Below are positions 42,036 through 52,622 of a DNA stretch of 64,000 nt, one piece after another. Numbering within the stretch: the stretch's first letter is position 1; every line of letters begins with the position of its first letter. Origin of the DNA: Norana najaformis (taxonomy: Eukaryota; Annelida; Clitellata; Crassiclitellata; Hormogastridae). The position numbers and the translations under genes are program-made. Location of the stretch: contig OZ029918.1 in assembly GCA_964023275.1 (NCBI GenBank), positions 18,022,361 to 18,086,360 on the forward strand, written 5' to 3'. The notes under the pieces were generated by a model that was not told the DNA's origin, made no database searches, and worked only from the letters and a program-made list of their open reading frames with translations.

Positions 42036-43850
42036 ATGGCATCAAGAGGACAAGAGCGAAAAAGTACTCCGTGGAAGCATTTGCTAAGATGTGTGAAGTC
42101 TACAAGGCATATTTTGGCATGCCTGTTCGGGATCAAGACAAACCCTGGGCACCTCATTTCACCTGCGAGCATTGCAAAAAAAGCTTGATGGTAAGATGGA
42201 CAATTGATATTCGCTTAGATGTCAACATTTTGTGTTTTAAAAGTTTGAAATGTTGTAATTTCACAATTTTTTTTAAATTTTCAATATTATTGAACAAATA
42301 TATGATATATGAAATGTGTTGCAAGAATGTCTTACACGTTAGTCATGGGTGGAATACATTTATTTTGTTATGATTACAATTTCATTTTGTTCTTTTTCAT
42401 GATAGTACAGAGGGGAAAAGAGAGCCATGAAGTTTGCTATCCCAAGAATTTGGCGAGAACCCACTGACCACTCAAGCAACTGCTACTTCTGCATAGTGGA
42501 TCCTTCTAAACGTCAGACTGTGAAGAATGCACCTGCTATCACATATCTGGACTTTCCTACATCCATCGCCCCGATGCCACACTGCTGTGAGCTTCCCATA
42601 CCCAGTCCTCCGGAGAGAAAGCAGCCATCTTCAGAAGAGAGGAGTAACTCAGAGAGTGCGGAAGAAGTTGGAGATCTAGATTATGATTTCCAAGCTGAGG
42701 AGAGAAACCCATACTATCCCAACCAAAACGACCTCAACAACTTGATGAGAGATCTTGATCTCACCAAGTCCAATGCCGAGCTTTTGACACCTAGGCTCAA
42801 GCAGTGGAATTTGTTGGATGAAAGTATGCAAGTCACAGATCAGGGGAAGTGTTACCAAACTTTTTCCAGCTTCTTCACCAGTCAAGTTGGGCTCTGCTTC
42901 TGCCACAATGTGACCAGTCTGTTCGAGGCAATTGGAATCGACTGTAACCCAAACAAGTGGCATCTCTTCATTGACAGTTCTTCCAGGAGCCTCAAAGCTA
43001 TATAACGGGAACAAGTACTTGTCTCTTCTTCTGGCTTCAGTGCACCTCAAAGAGGATTACAACAGCATCAAGAGCTTACTATATGCCTTGAAGTATGATG
43101 AGTATGGCTGGGACGTCATCGAAGACTTCAAAATGGTAGAATTCCTGATGGATCTCCAAGGGGGTTTTATCAAGTTTCCCTGCTGTCTTTACCTTTGGGA
43201 CAGCAGGGACAACAAGATGCACTATCACAGGCGGGACTGGCCACAGCGGACCAAGTTCTCTGTGGGGAGGAGCAATGTCAAGTGGGAGTGACTGGTGGAC
43301 CCCAGAAGATGCTGATGCCACCACTGCACATCAAATTGGGCCCTTATGAAACAATTTGTCACAGCTCTAGATAAGGAGTCAGCAGCCTTCAAGTACCTTC
43401 TAGACTTCTTCCCTAAGCTGTCTGAGGCAAAGGTCAAAGCTGGTCTCTTTGTCTGACCACAGATAAAGAAGATCCTGGAGTGCAAAGAATTCCCAAAGAA
43501 GCTCACTAAGAAGGAGAAAGCGGCTTGGAACAGCTTTGTCGCAGTAGTTAGGGGCCTGCTGGGCAATCACAAGGCCAAAAACTGTGGAGCTGGTTGAGAC
43601 TCTGGCGAAGAACCACTGCAAAATGGGCTGCAGGATGTCCTCTAAGTTCATATCATTGATGCTCATCTTGATAACTTCTAGGAGAACATGGGAGCATACT
43701 CAGAGGAGCAAGGCGAGTGCTTCCATCAGGAAATACTGGACTTTGAATGTCACTACCAAGGACAGTACAATGAGAACATGATGGGAGACTACATTTTGGA
43801 GCTGATTTGTAAAAGTGATTTACAGTATAATAGTAATTCTTGAAAAACTA
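42036..43850 (+). pseudogene. gene of an uncharacterised conserved family, two or more exons, decayed
   Basis: Likely start ATG 42036 (MASRGQERKSTPWK), then a frameshift into KMCEVYKAYFGMPVRDQDKP and CEHCKKSLM at 42190. A 215-base GT-AG intron (42191-42405) follows in phase 0, and exon 2 starts YRGEKRAMKFAIPRIWREPT. Further landmarks: NCYFCIVDPSKR, NAELLTPRLKQWNLLDES, FIDSSSRSLKA (frameshift), LKEDYNSIKSLLYALKYDEY, AFKYLLDFFPKLSEAKVKAG, KAAWNSFVAVVRGLLGNHK and YNENMMGDYI near the end. I recall the family as a widespread uncharacterised animal protein. Cys/His pairs near the N-terminus suggest a zinc site, the rest is of unknown function. At least three frameshifts and two stops. Confidence 0.75.
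42191..42405 (+). other. intron of the gene relic in the inverted-repeat element
   Basis: Donor gtaaga at 42191 and acceptor ttcatgatag ending at 42405. Removing it joins CEHCKKSLM to YRGEKRAMKFAIPRIW in frame. Its presence shows that the gene was mobilised as DNA and not as a processed RNA copy. Confidence 0.75.
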
Positions 43851-44189
43851 CTCATAGATCTTTTGTGGTCATTTTTGTATAGTTGTAGTGTAAATGCATG
43901 TTAATATTGATTCAGATTTTTTTTTTGACTTTATTGGCACCAAAACACGCAGATTTGCCCTTTTCTTCATTGGAAATAGGTAAATTTATAAATATCATTA
44001 TCCTGGTCACAAAAGCAAAGTCTGAAGGGAATAACAGCCATTTTCTATACTTTCGAGACATAAGCAAGTAAGAAATAATGCTTACTACCCAGGCACAAAA
44101 TCATGTTACTTAGTGTTATCAATCTCATCAAGGTTGGTTGAAGCAAAATGACAACTGGTGGAGGAGATTTAGGTATTAATTATTAATTA

Positions 44190-46440
44190 ATAATCAGAAA
44201 CTTCTAGAACGCCGATGTGTGATGCACAAGGCATCAACCAATGGCGCATCAGATTTAAGCTGCATTCAGTTCAATATCCAAAAGATCAGTCCACTAAGAC
44301 AGAGAGGCAACCTACAGTGGAAAAGTCAACTGTAAAATGGTAAGTCTTAAGTCAAGAACAAAATGACATAAGAGACTGGGCATAATGCACAGATGCAGGA
44401 AGAGAATTCCAAAATTCTGGTCCTGCAACTGGAAAAGCTCCCTTACCAAGAAAAGAGAAAGGCATTCAGATGACCTGGCTGAAGAATATTGATGAGTTTG
44501 AGGAGTGAGGTATATTTTAAATATTGTGGCTGGGCAGAGTTCAATGTTTTGTAAACCATAAGCCCCAATTTAAAAGAAATTCTTTTCTGAATAGGAAGCC
44601 AGTGCAAGGATTTAAGTACAGGGGTTATATGCTCATACTTTGATGTAACAGTTATGGCTCTGGGCAAAGAGTTCTGTATTCTTTGAAGTTTCTGCACGTT
44701 TGACTTTGTGATACCAGTAAGAAGCGAGTTACAGTAATCAGGGCAACTGGAGACCAGTGCGTCTGCTGGAGGTATCCTTAAAGACATATGGCCATATAAC
44801 TGAATTCTGTGTATGTCATGAATATGCATGTACAATGACTTACAAATTCCATTTACATAATTTCGTTAGAAACAGTAGAATAAAAAATAATGCCCAAGTT
44901 ATGAGCAGCATCAACCAACTCCACAAGTGAATCATCCAGTTTTAAAGATTTAAGCCTATCAAACTTCTTAAGCTGCTGTGGAGTGCCCAGTAGCATAAAT
45001 TCAGTTTTTGATGGGTTAAGGAGGAGTTTATTAGCTGCCATCCTAGACTGTACCTCTTCAAAGGAAGTAGATAACAGCTCCACAGATGAATGACAAGACA
45101 AACTGTCAAAAGAAATGTACATCTGAGTATCATCAGCATAGAATTGATATCCTAGTGAATGATTGTCTAGTAGCGTACCTAATGGTGTATTGTATAATGT
45201 AAATAAAAGAGGACCAAGCACAGAATCCTGTGGAACACCACATGACAACAAAGTACTAGACAAATAATTAGCATTTATATAAACTGCTTGAGTGTGTGGA
45301 CTAAGATAAATAGTAGCAAACCAATTCAGGGCAGGACGAGAAACCTCAAACCAGTGCTGGAGATGATGCAATAGCAGAGAATGATCCACCATATAAAATG
45401 CAGCAGGCAAGTAAAGAAGAACAAGTGCTGTCACCTTATCCTTATCCATAGAGCACACGATGTCATCATGAACAGGAAGAAGTGTGGATTCTGTTGAATG
45501 AAACTTATGGTATGCAGACTGAAAAGGGATAATAGTGAGTTGGTAGATAGATGAGTTTGCATATAATTCAAAACTGTTTGTTCAAGAATTTTAGATACAA
45601 AGTTCAAAGTTGAGATGGGTCTGTAATTAGACAGCTCACTTGGGTCAAGAGGATTTTTTTTTAGCAGAGGACGAACTATGGCATGAGCAAACACAGATGG
45701 GAAGGAGCCATCATGCAAAAAGAAATTGATAATTGATGCAATGGTTGGACACTGAACATCGAAGCATTCCTTCAACACAGATTTAGGAATGGACTCAAGG
45801 AGACAACTTTTGTTCAGTGAAGTAAAGATAAGTGTGCGAACCTCTGCAAGAGTTGTAAACTAAAACTAACCAAAGACAGAAGGCGAGGAATTTATCTAGG
45901 AAGAAATTTATCTAATGCAGATGAACCAACAAATTTCAGCCTTATTCCAGAGATTTTGTCTGCAAAAAGGTTAGGAATTTACTGGCAAGTTCCTGACTAG
46001 CTGAGCACACAGCAGGAAACAAACTTAATTTCTCCCGATGCAATAACATTTAAGGCCAACCACAAGTTTTTTGGTGAGAAAGAACTTTCAGTTATGAAAT
46101 TTGTTAAATATTCAGATTTAGCAGATGAAACAAGTTCTCTCGCACAAGTTTGCCTTGTTGCTTTAACCTAGCATGGTCTGAGGGAAGAGGAGAATGATGC
46201 CACCACCATTCCATCTGAGTTTTTCACCTCCTGTCTTCAGAAATGGCAGAGTTAAACCAAGGCTGTGGTGTGTGCTGTACAACTCTCTTAGTTCAAAAAG
46301 GAATTTGCCTGTCAAGAAGCTCAGTTAAAGTAGACTGGAACTGAATAGCCATCTCTTTACCAGTTTGTGCAGGAGCAATGGAAATGCCAAGATATCCTGC
46401 TTAAGCTTATTTAAATCAATTTTATGCCAAGGGCGGAATT
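44190..46440 (-). mobile_element. LINE-B, long minus-strand copy (polymerase half)
   Basis: From the attaattaat-type 3' end at 44170-44200 the minus strand shows the C-terminus (44835-44443: [32 protein letters not shown]), the polymerase (45458-44853: LVLLYLPAAFYMVDHSLLLH, CGVPQDSVLGPLLFTLYNTP, YQFYADDTQMYISF) and its start (45778-45431: LHDGSFPSVFAHAIVRPLLK, LSNYRPISTLNFVSKILEQT). The linker runs to about 46440. Motif C YADD is intact, motif B is PQDS for PQGS. Frame breaks lie between the pieces. Confidence 0.87.
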
Positions 46441-48032
46441 TAAGTTTTATAATTTGGAGGTGGTTTAAATGGGAAGTCAAATTTTGCGAAAATTCCAACA
46501 TGATCTTCCAGGGTATGGAAGTCTTTCAGATGACAGAACATTGTGTATGAAGAGCTCAGTAATATATTGCATTTGTTGTGATGTAGGATCCTGTTAACCG
46601 CCTGCCATAGCAACTTAAGAGACAAGAAGCATACAGAGACCAAATGAGACAAGTAGGAGGATTTCACAGCTGAGACATTTTTATGACACTGGTGCCAAAA
46701 TTTGAGGAGATGAGAAGGTATCGGACAAATGGGAGCATTGCCAACACCTCTCTTGCCAGCTGCTCAGCATCCTAACAATGGCAATGTTTCAATTGTAGCA
46801 GGACAGGGAAAGGCACGCTGCAACCCTCTTAGCAAGAATGAGCTTATCCAAGATTTCAGATAAAGTCAAATTTAGTTGGGCAAAATGTTTGGTAGACGTC
46901 TGTGCTGGGAACAACAACAGAGGAGAGTCAGGGATATTAGCTTTTGAGGTGGGAACATTGAGCATTTTCCAAAGATGGTAACTGATGAGAAAGTAGGACA
47001 CGGCTTACGGTGGAAAGAAAGCTGAGCAGCAATGGAGATGGTCACACAAATATGACTCAGAAGAAGAGTTATTTGTAATAGCAGAACAGTTGGACTAAAG
47101 GGATCAAGAGTATGGCTTATGTCATGAGTTGGGAAGGAGATGTGCTGCATCAGATCAAAGCCAGAGAAGTGATCAAAAAATACTTGTGAAGCATAGTCCA
47201 GAGAAATTGTGTATGTTAAAATCGCCCATTATTATAAATTCAGAATGGAGAAGAAACTAGGAATTCAAGCAATGATTGGAATTAAGAGAAAAGTCAGAAA
47301 GTGAATGGGAGGGTAGATGGTAAACATTAATGAAAATGAGGCCGCAATTTCCAGAGTGTAGGTTAGCAATAAGGCTTTCAAACGACTTTGAAGTTGGAAT
47401 AGGCAAAGGGAAACAAGCAAGTTTCAGGTGTGATCTGTGAAGAAAAGCAACTTTACCACCAAATATATTCAACCAAAGTTCACTTAGAAGAGGAAAGGAC
47501 AGAGGAATCACATCCGAAATGAAGGAAGGTGTGAGGTGTGGCAGACTGTTGGAGCCAAGTTTTGTTAAGAGCAAGAATATCTAACAGACTATCCGACATG
47601 TAATTTTGAAGAGAGGAAGACTTAATTTCTATGAGAGGGGGATTTATCAAGCAATTCGATTGGAAGAGATTGGAGTTGGAGAGAGAGGGCATTCGCAAAT
47701 AAGGTTTGAGTCAGATGAAGGAAGTGAAGAGCCGACTTCATTTTTTAAAGTCTGAACACATAGTTGATTTTTCTGAGTCTGATAGTGAGAACAGTTGAAT
47801 TCGATGGTGGTTTGGCAGGAAAAGAAAAACAAATGGCAACAACAAAGTGATCAGAAAGGTAAATTTTCTTAATCAAGACATCTAGAATTATGTTGCAATT
47901 GGATCTTGTCACTAGCAGATCAAGGGTGTGACCGTTGGCATTTGTTGGCAAGGTGATGTGCTGCTTAAAATCAAAAGAAGTCAAGAGTTTGTGAAAGGTA
48001 AAAGAATCAACATTCGCCTTTTTTTTCTGCAT
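46440..48032 (-). pseudogene. LINE endonuclease patchwork
   Basis: Minus-strand endonuclease pieces. 48032-47745 has an endonuclease end (FKQHITLPTNANGHTLDLLV, LSDHFVVAI). 47698-47257 starts afresh with an N-terminal half (DSLLDILALNKTWL, GGKVAFLHRSHL, LIFINVYHLPSHS). 47150-46789 and 46667-46440 have another end (ISFPTHDISHTLDPF, LEDHVGIFAKFDFPF). Two endonuclease ends mean at least two LINE copies joined here; the lower one probably belongs to the LINE-B polymerase below 46440. Confidence 0.7.
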
Positions 48033-48044
48033 CTCTCACCGATA

Positions 48045-48745
48045 TGCAAATGATATTTGTAAGTCATCATGCATGTATATTTGTGACGTAAGCATATTTA
48101 GGGGCTATTTCTTCATGTCTTCAAGGATATCTCTGGCAAATGCATTAGTCCCTAGTTGCCTTCATTACCATAACTCAGTTCTTGCTGGTATCAGTCGAAC
48201 ATGCATGCAGAAACTTCAGAGTTCAGAACTCTTTGGCTAGAGTTATAGCTAACATGTAAAATACGAGCACGTTACCTCTGTACTTAAATCTCTGTATTGG
48301 CATCCTGTCAAGCAAAGGATTCATTTCAAATTGGACTTATAGTTTATAAAACAAAGAACTCCAGTCAACCACAATGCTTAAAGTCAGTCCTCGTTCTCCA
48401 GACCTATCATTATTCAACCAGGTCACCTGTTTGCCTTTCTCTGGTGATACCAGAGATTAGAATTGTTCTAGGTGAAGGGCTTTTTTGGTTGCTGGACCTA
48501 GATTTTCAAACTGTCTTCCTGTATCTGTTCATTCTGCTCAGTTGCTTGTATCATTTCTTTCTCAGTTTAAGACTTAAATTTTCAAATTGCCTATCTGCCA
48601 AAGGCAGCCTCTCTGTGTCAGTGGACTGATATTCTGGATAATGACCTAACTGTGACTTGATTTTGGTGCACCATCAATTTATGAATTGTGCATTAGACTT
48701 TGGCACTATAAAAGTAATTAATTAATAAATAATAATAATAATACC
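48045..48745 (+). mobile_element. LINE-B 3' part, plus strand
   Basis: C-terminal coding relics (ttggctagagttatagct, then gtattggcatcctgtcaagc) and the LINE-B 3' UTR (gcagcctctctgtgtcag, gattttggtgcaccatca) with an attaattaataaataat tail at 48717-48741. It stands back to back with the minus-strand LINE at 48032. Confidence 0.78.
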
Positions 48746-49062
48746 TCCATAGTTAAGTCCAAGCTAAACTAACTGCAAATCTCTATTCCTCGAACTTGAA
48801 TGCACCAAATCAAGGATTTTCAGTTTATCCAAAGTGCACTAACCCAAACTGTCATCAGAATGCCCACTCATCACCACAGCACTTATTGTCCTTGATTGTT
48901 CTCAAGTGCTTGACGTACTCAAAATTCCATCAGAAATTAATTTTAAATTTTCTCACTAGTTTGTGACTCTGCAGTATTTATAGACCACTTAACCCCTTTA
49001 GACCGGAATTACAAAGAAAATTCAGTAAAAGTTTGTGAAAGCTGTGTTAATTTTTTGTGCAG
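48746..49062. other. intronic spacer before the linker exon
   Basis: Mostly unassigned. The word ttaacccctttagacc (48988-49003) resembles the ends of the piggyBac relic at 39113-39812 and may be an isolated terminal remnant. Confidence 0.4.
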
Positions 49063-49126
49063 ACAAGACCATCAGAAGTGGTTGCATGAGATCTCGAAGT
49101 GTTGAACCAACTTCAACAGTTACCAG
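49063..49126 (+). CDS. linker exon between two Ig domains
   Basis: Exon of 64 bases. Acceptor aattttttgtgcag ends at 49062; donor gtaagt begins at 49127. With the carried-over t it reads YKTIRSGCMRSRSVEPTSTV plus T and two bases of an Arg codon. It has no fold of its own; it is basic and Ser/Thr-rich, like interdomain linkers. The support is the pair of good splice sites and exact phase fit on both sides (phase 1 in, phase 2 out). Confidence 0.75.
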
Positions 49127-49178
49127 GTAAGTTATTAAAAAATCATTGATATTTCATAATGAATGTCATCAGCACATA

Positions 49179-51579
49179 CAGCAAAACTTCGTTATAATGG
49201 ACTTCTACGGACCAGTTGTAAACGTCCGTTATATTTGAGGTCCTTTGTAACCAAACCCACCAGTTCCTACCATACATTGCACATAGGCCTACTATAATCA
49301 TATCGGACACTGACAGTACCAATGAAACCAATTTATTTATTAGCTTATTATAAGCTAATCTAAACTCCTCAAAAGAAGTCCTTCATAGTTGTCTGTCACA
49401 TCTGACATTGACCAGCTGATTGCTTCTGCCCACCTTCAATATCTCTGATTATTCCAAATAGCGTCCAAATCTAACGCAGATCGTTTTCTTTTTCCGGCAT
49501 CACTTCAAACACACAATTGTACTGCGAATAACTAGAAACCTGATATGTGTCTATGCCCAGACAATCAGTACCTGACCCTCCTGACACCAAGGGCATGCAC
49601 AGGATTTTCGAAGCAGGGCATGGATTTTTGCAGCTCACGGCACAAGTCCCTATGTCAAACAACTGAAATACTGTTGTTAGAATATTAAAGCACCTGATTA
49701 TCTTCTGAGCTGGTCTGTCAAAGTTATGCCAACACCTGTGAAACAATCTGGCAGTCACTTGTTGGCCTAACCCAGGTCGTCACAGCTCTCGGTGCACTGG
49801 TTCATCAATATGCCGATGATGTGCAGATATATGCAACTTGCCATCCATCTGACACTGCAGCCTGTGTTTCGAGGGTCCAGATGGTGGTTACCAATATACA
49901 GAAATGGATGTCCTCAAACCGGCTTCGGCTGAACCCGGCGAAAACTCAGTTCATCTGGTTCGGCTCTCGGCACAAGCTTTGGGATGTGGATTGCGATATG
50001 ATTCTGGCCGTGTCTTCGAACTCGGCCTCACTGCAAACGGTTCGTGATCTGGGTGTCTTGTTGGACGAAGAGCTGTCGATGGCGGGCCATATTAATTCAC
50101 TCTACAGGACTTGCTACTATGAATTGCATCAGATAAGGGCTATACGTCGAAACCTGTCCTATAGCGCGGCTGTCATGCTCGTCCATTCCTTCATCACACG
50201 TATGGACTACTGCAACTTCATCCTGGTTGGCCTGCCAACATTCCGCATCAGTCAGCTCCAGTCTGTCCTCAACTGTGGTGCTTAGCTCGTCGCTGGTACA
50301 TCCAGATTCTCTCATATTTCTACCTACACACGAGACACCCTGCATTGGCTTCCAGTCGAGAAGAAGGTACAGTTCAAAATATTCCTCATGGTCAGGTCCT
50401 TGATCGTTGGCTCAGCGCCGGATTATATCAATGAGCTCATCAAGCCGGTTGCTGATCAACCTGGTCAACAGAGACTACGATCAGTGACACATGGTCAACT
50501 CATTGTGCCGCGTTCTCGTACGTCTGCTCGGGCGGGCCGCGCCTTCTCCACTGTGGGGCCATCTCTCTGGAACACTCTTCCACCAGACATCCGATCCCTT
50601 GCCTGTTCAACAGTTCAAGAAACATTTTCTGCCCGTCTCAAGACGTTCCTATTTAGAGACCATTAGGTAGCCGTGCTGCAGCGCCTTTGTGAATTGGGTC
50701 ATTCCAGCTCAACTCAACCAATGCCTCCCACTCGAACATCTCAGAATTGGCTGAAATTGTAACCACATGTTGTGAGATGTATTGGATGGAAAAGCCCAAA
50801 TTTTTTCTGCAATATTTAAGATACTTTCCAAGATATCGTTGATTCCGTGACCCCACCCTCCGAAGGCATTTCGCGAAACTTCATGAGGTCCACTTTTTGA
50901 GAACTGTTATCTCTAGAACTGTTAAACTAAATCAGATGATTTATTTTGTGTTTCTACAGTTTCTTGTATAGATTACAAAAATATAATAATTATTATAATG
51001 TGTCCCATAATTTCAGCTGTATTAAATGTCAAAAGTGCCTTCATATTCATTTTATTTCTAAATTTTGCAATATTCAGTGATCAATATCTCCAAATGTACC
51101 AGGCACAATGCATTCCATTTTTTATATGTATACTGTCTATGTGGCTGGCAATTATTTGGCAAAGTTTGACTTGATTACTTGTTCACATCTGCTGGATATA
51201 GTAGGTCAAAGTTCACCAAATCTGCAAAGGGCAAAGTGAAATCTTATTCCCAAAAAGGGTCATAAAAATATTATGTTTTTATTGTATTTTCTGATAGAGC
51301 ATAGATCAATTGATAAGTAGTCCAAAAAATCTCGATGGGGGAATTTGTTTTTTGAGTAGTTTACAGTGTGTCAAACATGGTTATTTTTTTGGTATCACGA
51401 GTTGCAATTATATGTGGTATTTGATAATTAATTGGTCCGTATTAAACGAAAGCCTGTTATAAGCGAGTCCAATGTAACCGTATCAATTTGCATGGTGAGA
51501 GATGGGAATTTAGGGGCTAAAATGTCTGTATTATCTGAAAGTCCATTTTAACGGGGTCTGTTATAACAAAGTTTTACTG
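49179..51579. mobile_element. pogo/Tigger-like transposon, decayed
   Basis: Ends cagcaaaacttcgttataa (49179) and, read inward from 51579, cagtaaaactttgttataa are inverted repeats. Each is flanked by TA (49177-49178 and 51580-51581), the target of Tc1/mariner-pogo elements. The cagtaaaac-cg-ttataa type end is characteristic of pogo/Tigger. No transposase domain can be read with confidence. A LINE is inserted inside (49760-50670). Confidence 0.78.
49760..50670 (+). pseudogene. LINE polymerase C-terminal half (CR1/L2-like) inside the pogo-like element
   Basis: Frame 49800-50285 carries QYADDVQIYATCHPSDTAA, MSSNRLRLNPAKTQFIWFG and VRDLGVLLDEELSMAGHI. A stop at 50283 interrupts it. The frame 50388-50666 completes the C-terminus (SAPDYINELIKPV, RAFSTVGPSLWNTLPPDIRS) and ends normally at 50666. 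Better preserved than most LINEs here and somewhat G+C-richer; related in style to LINE-D and LINE-A but with its own 3' end. Confidence 0.83.
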
Positions 51580-51589
51580 TAGTTCAGTG

Positions 51590-52330
51590 ATCAGTCAGCA
51601 AGCAGTGCACCAACCGGTGCAGTGTGAAAAGATGATGACCAAGCACATACCCAGTGGCACACCACAGACTAGAACACCTGTCATCGAGATGCAATTTTTA
51701 ATGTGAACAGACCATGTGCAAGGCACAAGTAAGACCCTAGCAGGTGAAGCAGGACACTAAAGCTCAAACCAGTGTTCAAGATCGTAATCGTAATCTCGAG
51801 ATTTCTACAGTGCCCAACGAAAGCTAAGTTGCGGGAACCAACTTATTCACAGGCGCTCAGTCAAAACAAAATCGCTAGGCAAAAGGGTTCGGTTCCAGGT
51901 CAAGATCCAGGAGTCAGGCAGCCAGACAGTTGGACAGCTACGGTGGATGGTGTTTGAAATTGAAGCGAGAAGAGAGATAAGGGGAAGAGGAAGAATCAGG
52001 ATAAGATTTTTGGAAAAGAGATGTTTTCAGTCTTGAGTGAAAGACCAGCGTAGGAAGTGTTGGTGAGTTAAACAGAGATAGAGAAGAAGTACTTTGTGAT
52101 CAACAATGTCAATTGTTGCTGAGATATCAAGGAGCTAGAAATTCGTTAAAGAAATCCATTGAAGAAAATAGTTGACCAGAAACACTGAAGAAAGCGAAAA
52201 CACCACAGTGAGGCTGAGTGAGCTTTAAAATGAAGGCAGATGTATTCAGAAGAGAGCAAGGACTTCACCTAGTGGGTGAACCCACTAGCACAGGACAACC
52301 AAACAGGTTGCCAACTGTGTTACTGTAGGC
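51590..52330 (-). mobile_element. minus-strand LINE interrupted by a LINE-C tail
   Basis: 52140-52080 on the minus strand reads LLDISATIDIVDHKVLLLYL (motif A region), and 51779-51590 continues with a decayed motif B (VLVCGVPLGMCLVIIF). Between them, 51780-52050 is a LINE-C 3' tail in minus orientation. The two outer parts are collinear, so the LINE-C piece inserted later. Confidence 0.7.
51780..52050 (-). mobile_element. LINE-C 3' tail, nested
   Basis: Starts gatcgtaatcgtaatctcg and continues with gatttctacagtgcccaacg, caggcgctcagtcaaaac, ggttccaggtcaagatc and tttcagtcttgagtgaaag. Confidence 0.82.
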
Positions 52331-52537
52331 CTAAAGATTATGAAATATAGCCTTAGAGAGTGGAGGAAGGCTCACTGGCTGAATCAGTTAATTAGCAGTG
52401 TTGATCACGTGCATCAGTGTTAGGGCCAAAGTGCATAATCTGAATATAATTAAAAAACGACAACTTATCTGTCAGTGAACAAAACTGTGAAGTTAGTGGA
52501 CTTTAAAAATTATAGAGTAAATTTGAAAATTTATTTA

Positions 52538-52622
52538 TTAACCCCTTCCCTGGGGATGGTGTATATATGCATCATAGCATGTATGATATATACATATACG
52601 TCATCCCCAGGGAAAGAGTTAA
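52538..52622. mobile_element. palindromic mini-element with TTAA ends (MITE)
   Basis: TTAA at 52538-52541 and 52619-52622. Between them the sequence is one imperfect palindrome: ccccttccctggggatg at the left and its near complement catccccagggaaagag at the right, with a gtatat-rich centre. The ttaacccctt start resembles the piggyBac-like ends at 39113-39812, so it may be a non-autonomous relative. Confidence 0.85.

Larger units (their letters stand above)
41695..44109 (+). mobile_element. DNA transposon with ~115-bp terminal inverted repeats carrying a spliced gene
   Basis: 41719-41833 and 43978-44093 are reverse complements at roughly 80% identity over about 115 bp. Each starts cctgggtagtaag and contains cagactttgcttttgtgac near the inner end. 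Weaker similarity extends outward to gtaaca (41695) and gttac (44109). The interior holds one gene relic with an intron. No clear target duplication is seen. The element sits in a minus-strand LINE, traces of which resume to about 44185. Confidence 0.85.

Noticed and set aside
48988..49003. A complete second piggyBac element starting at ttaacccctttagacc
   Set aside because: No matching inverted end or TTAA partner could be found nearby.
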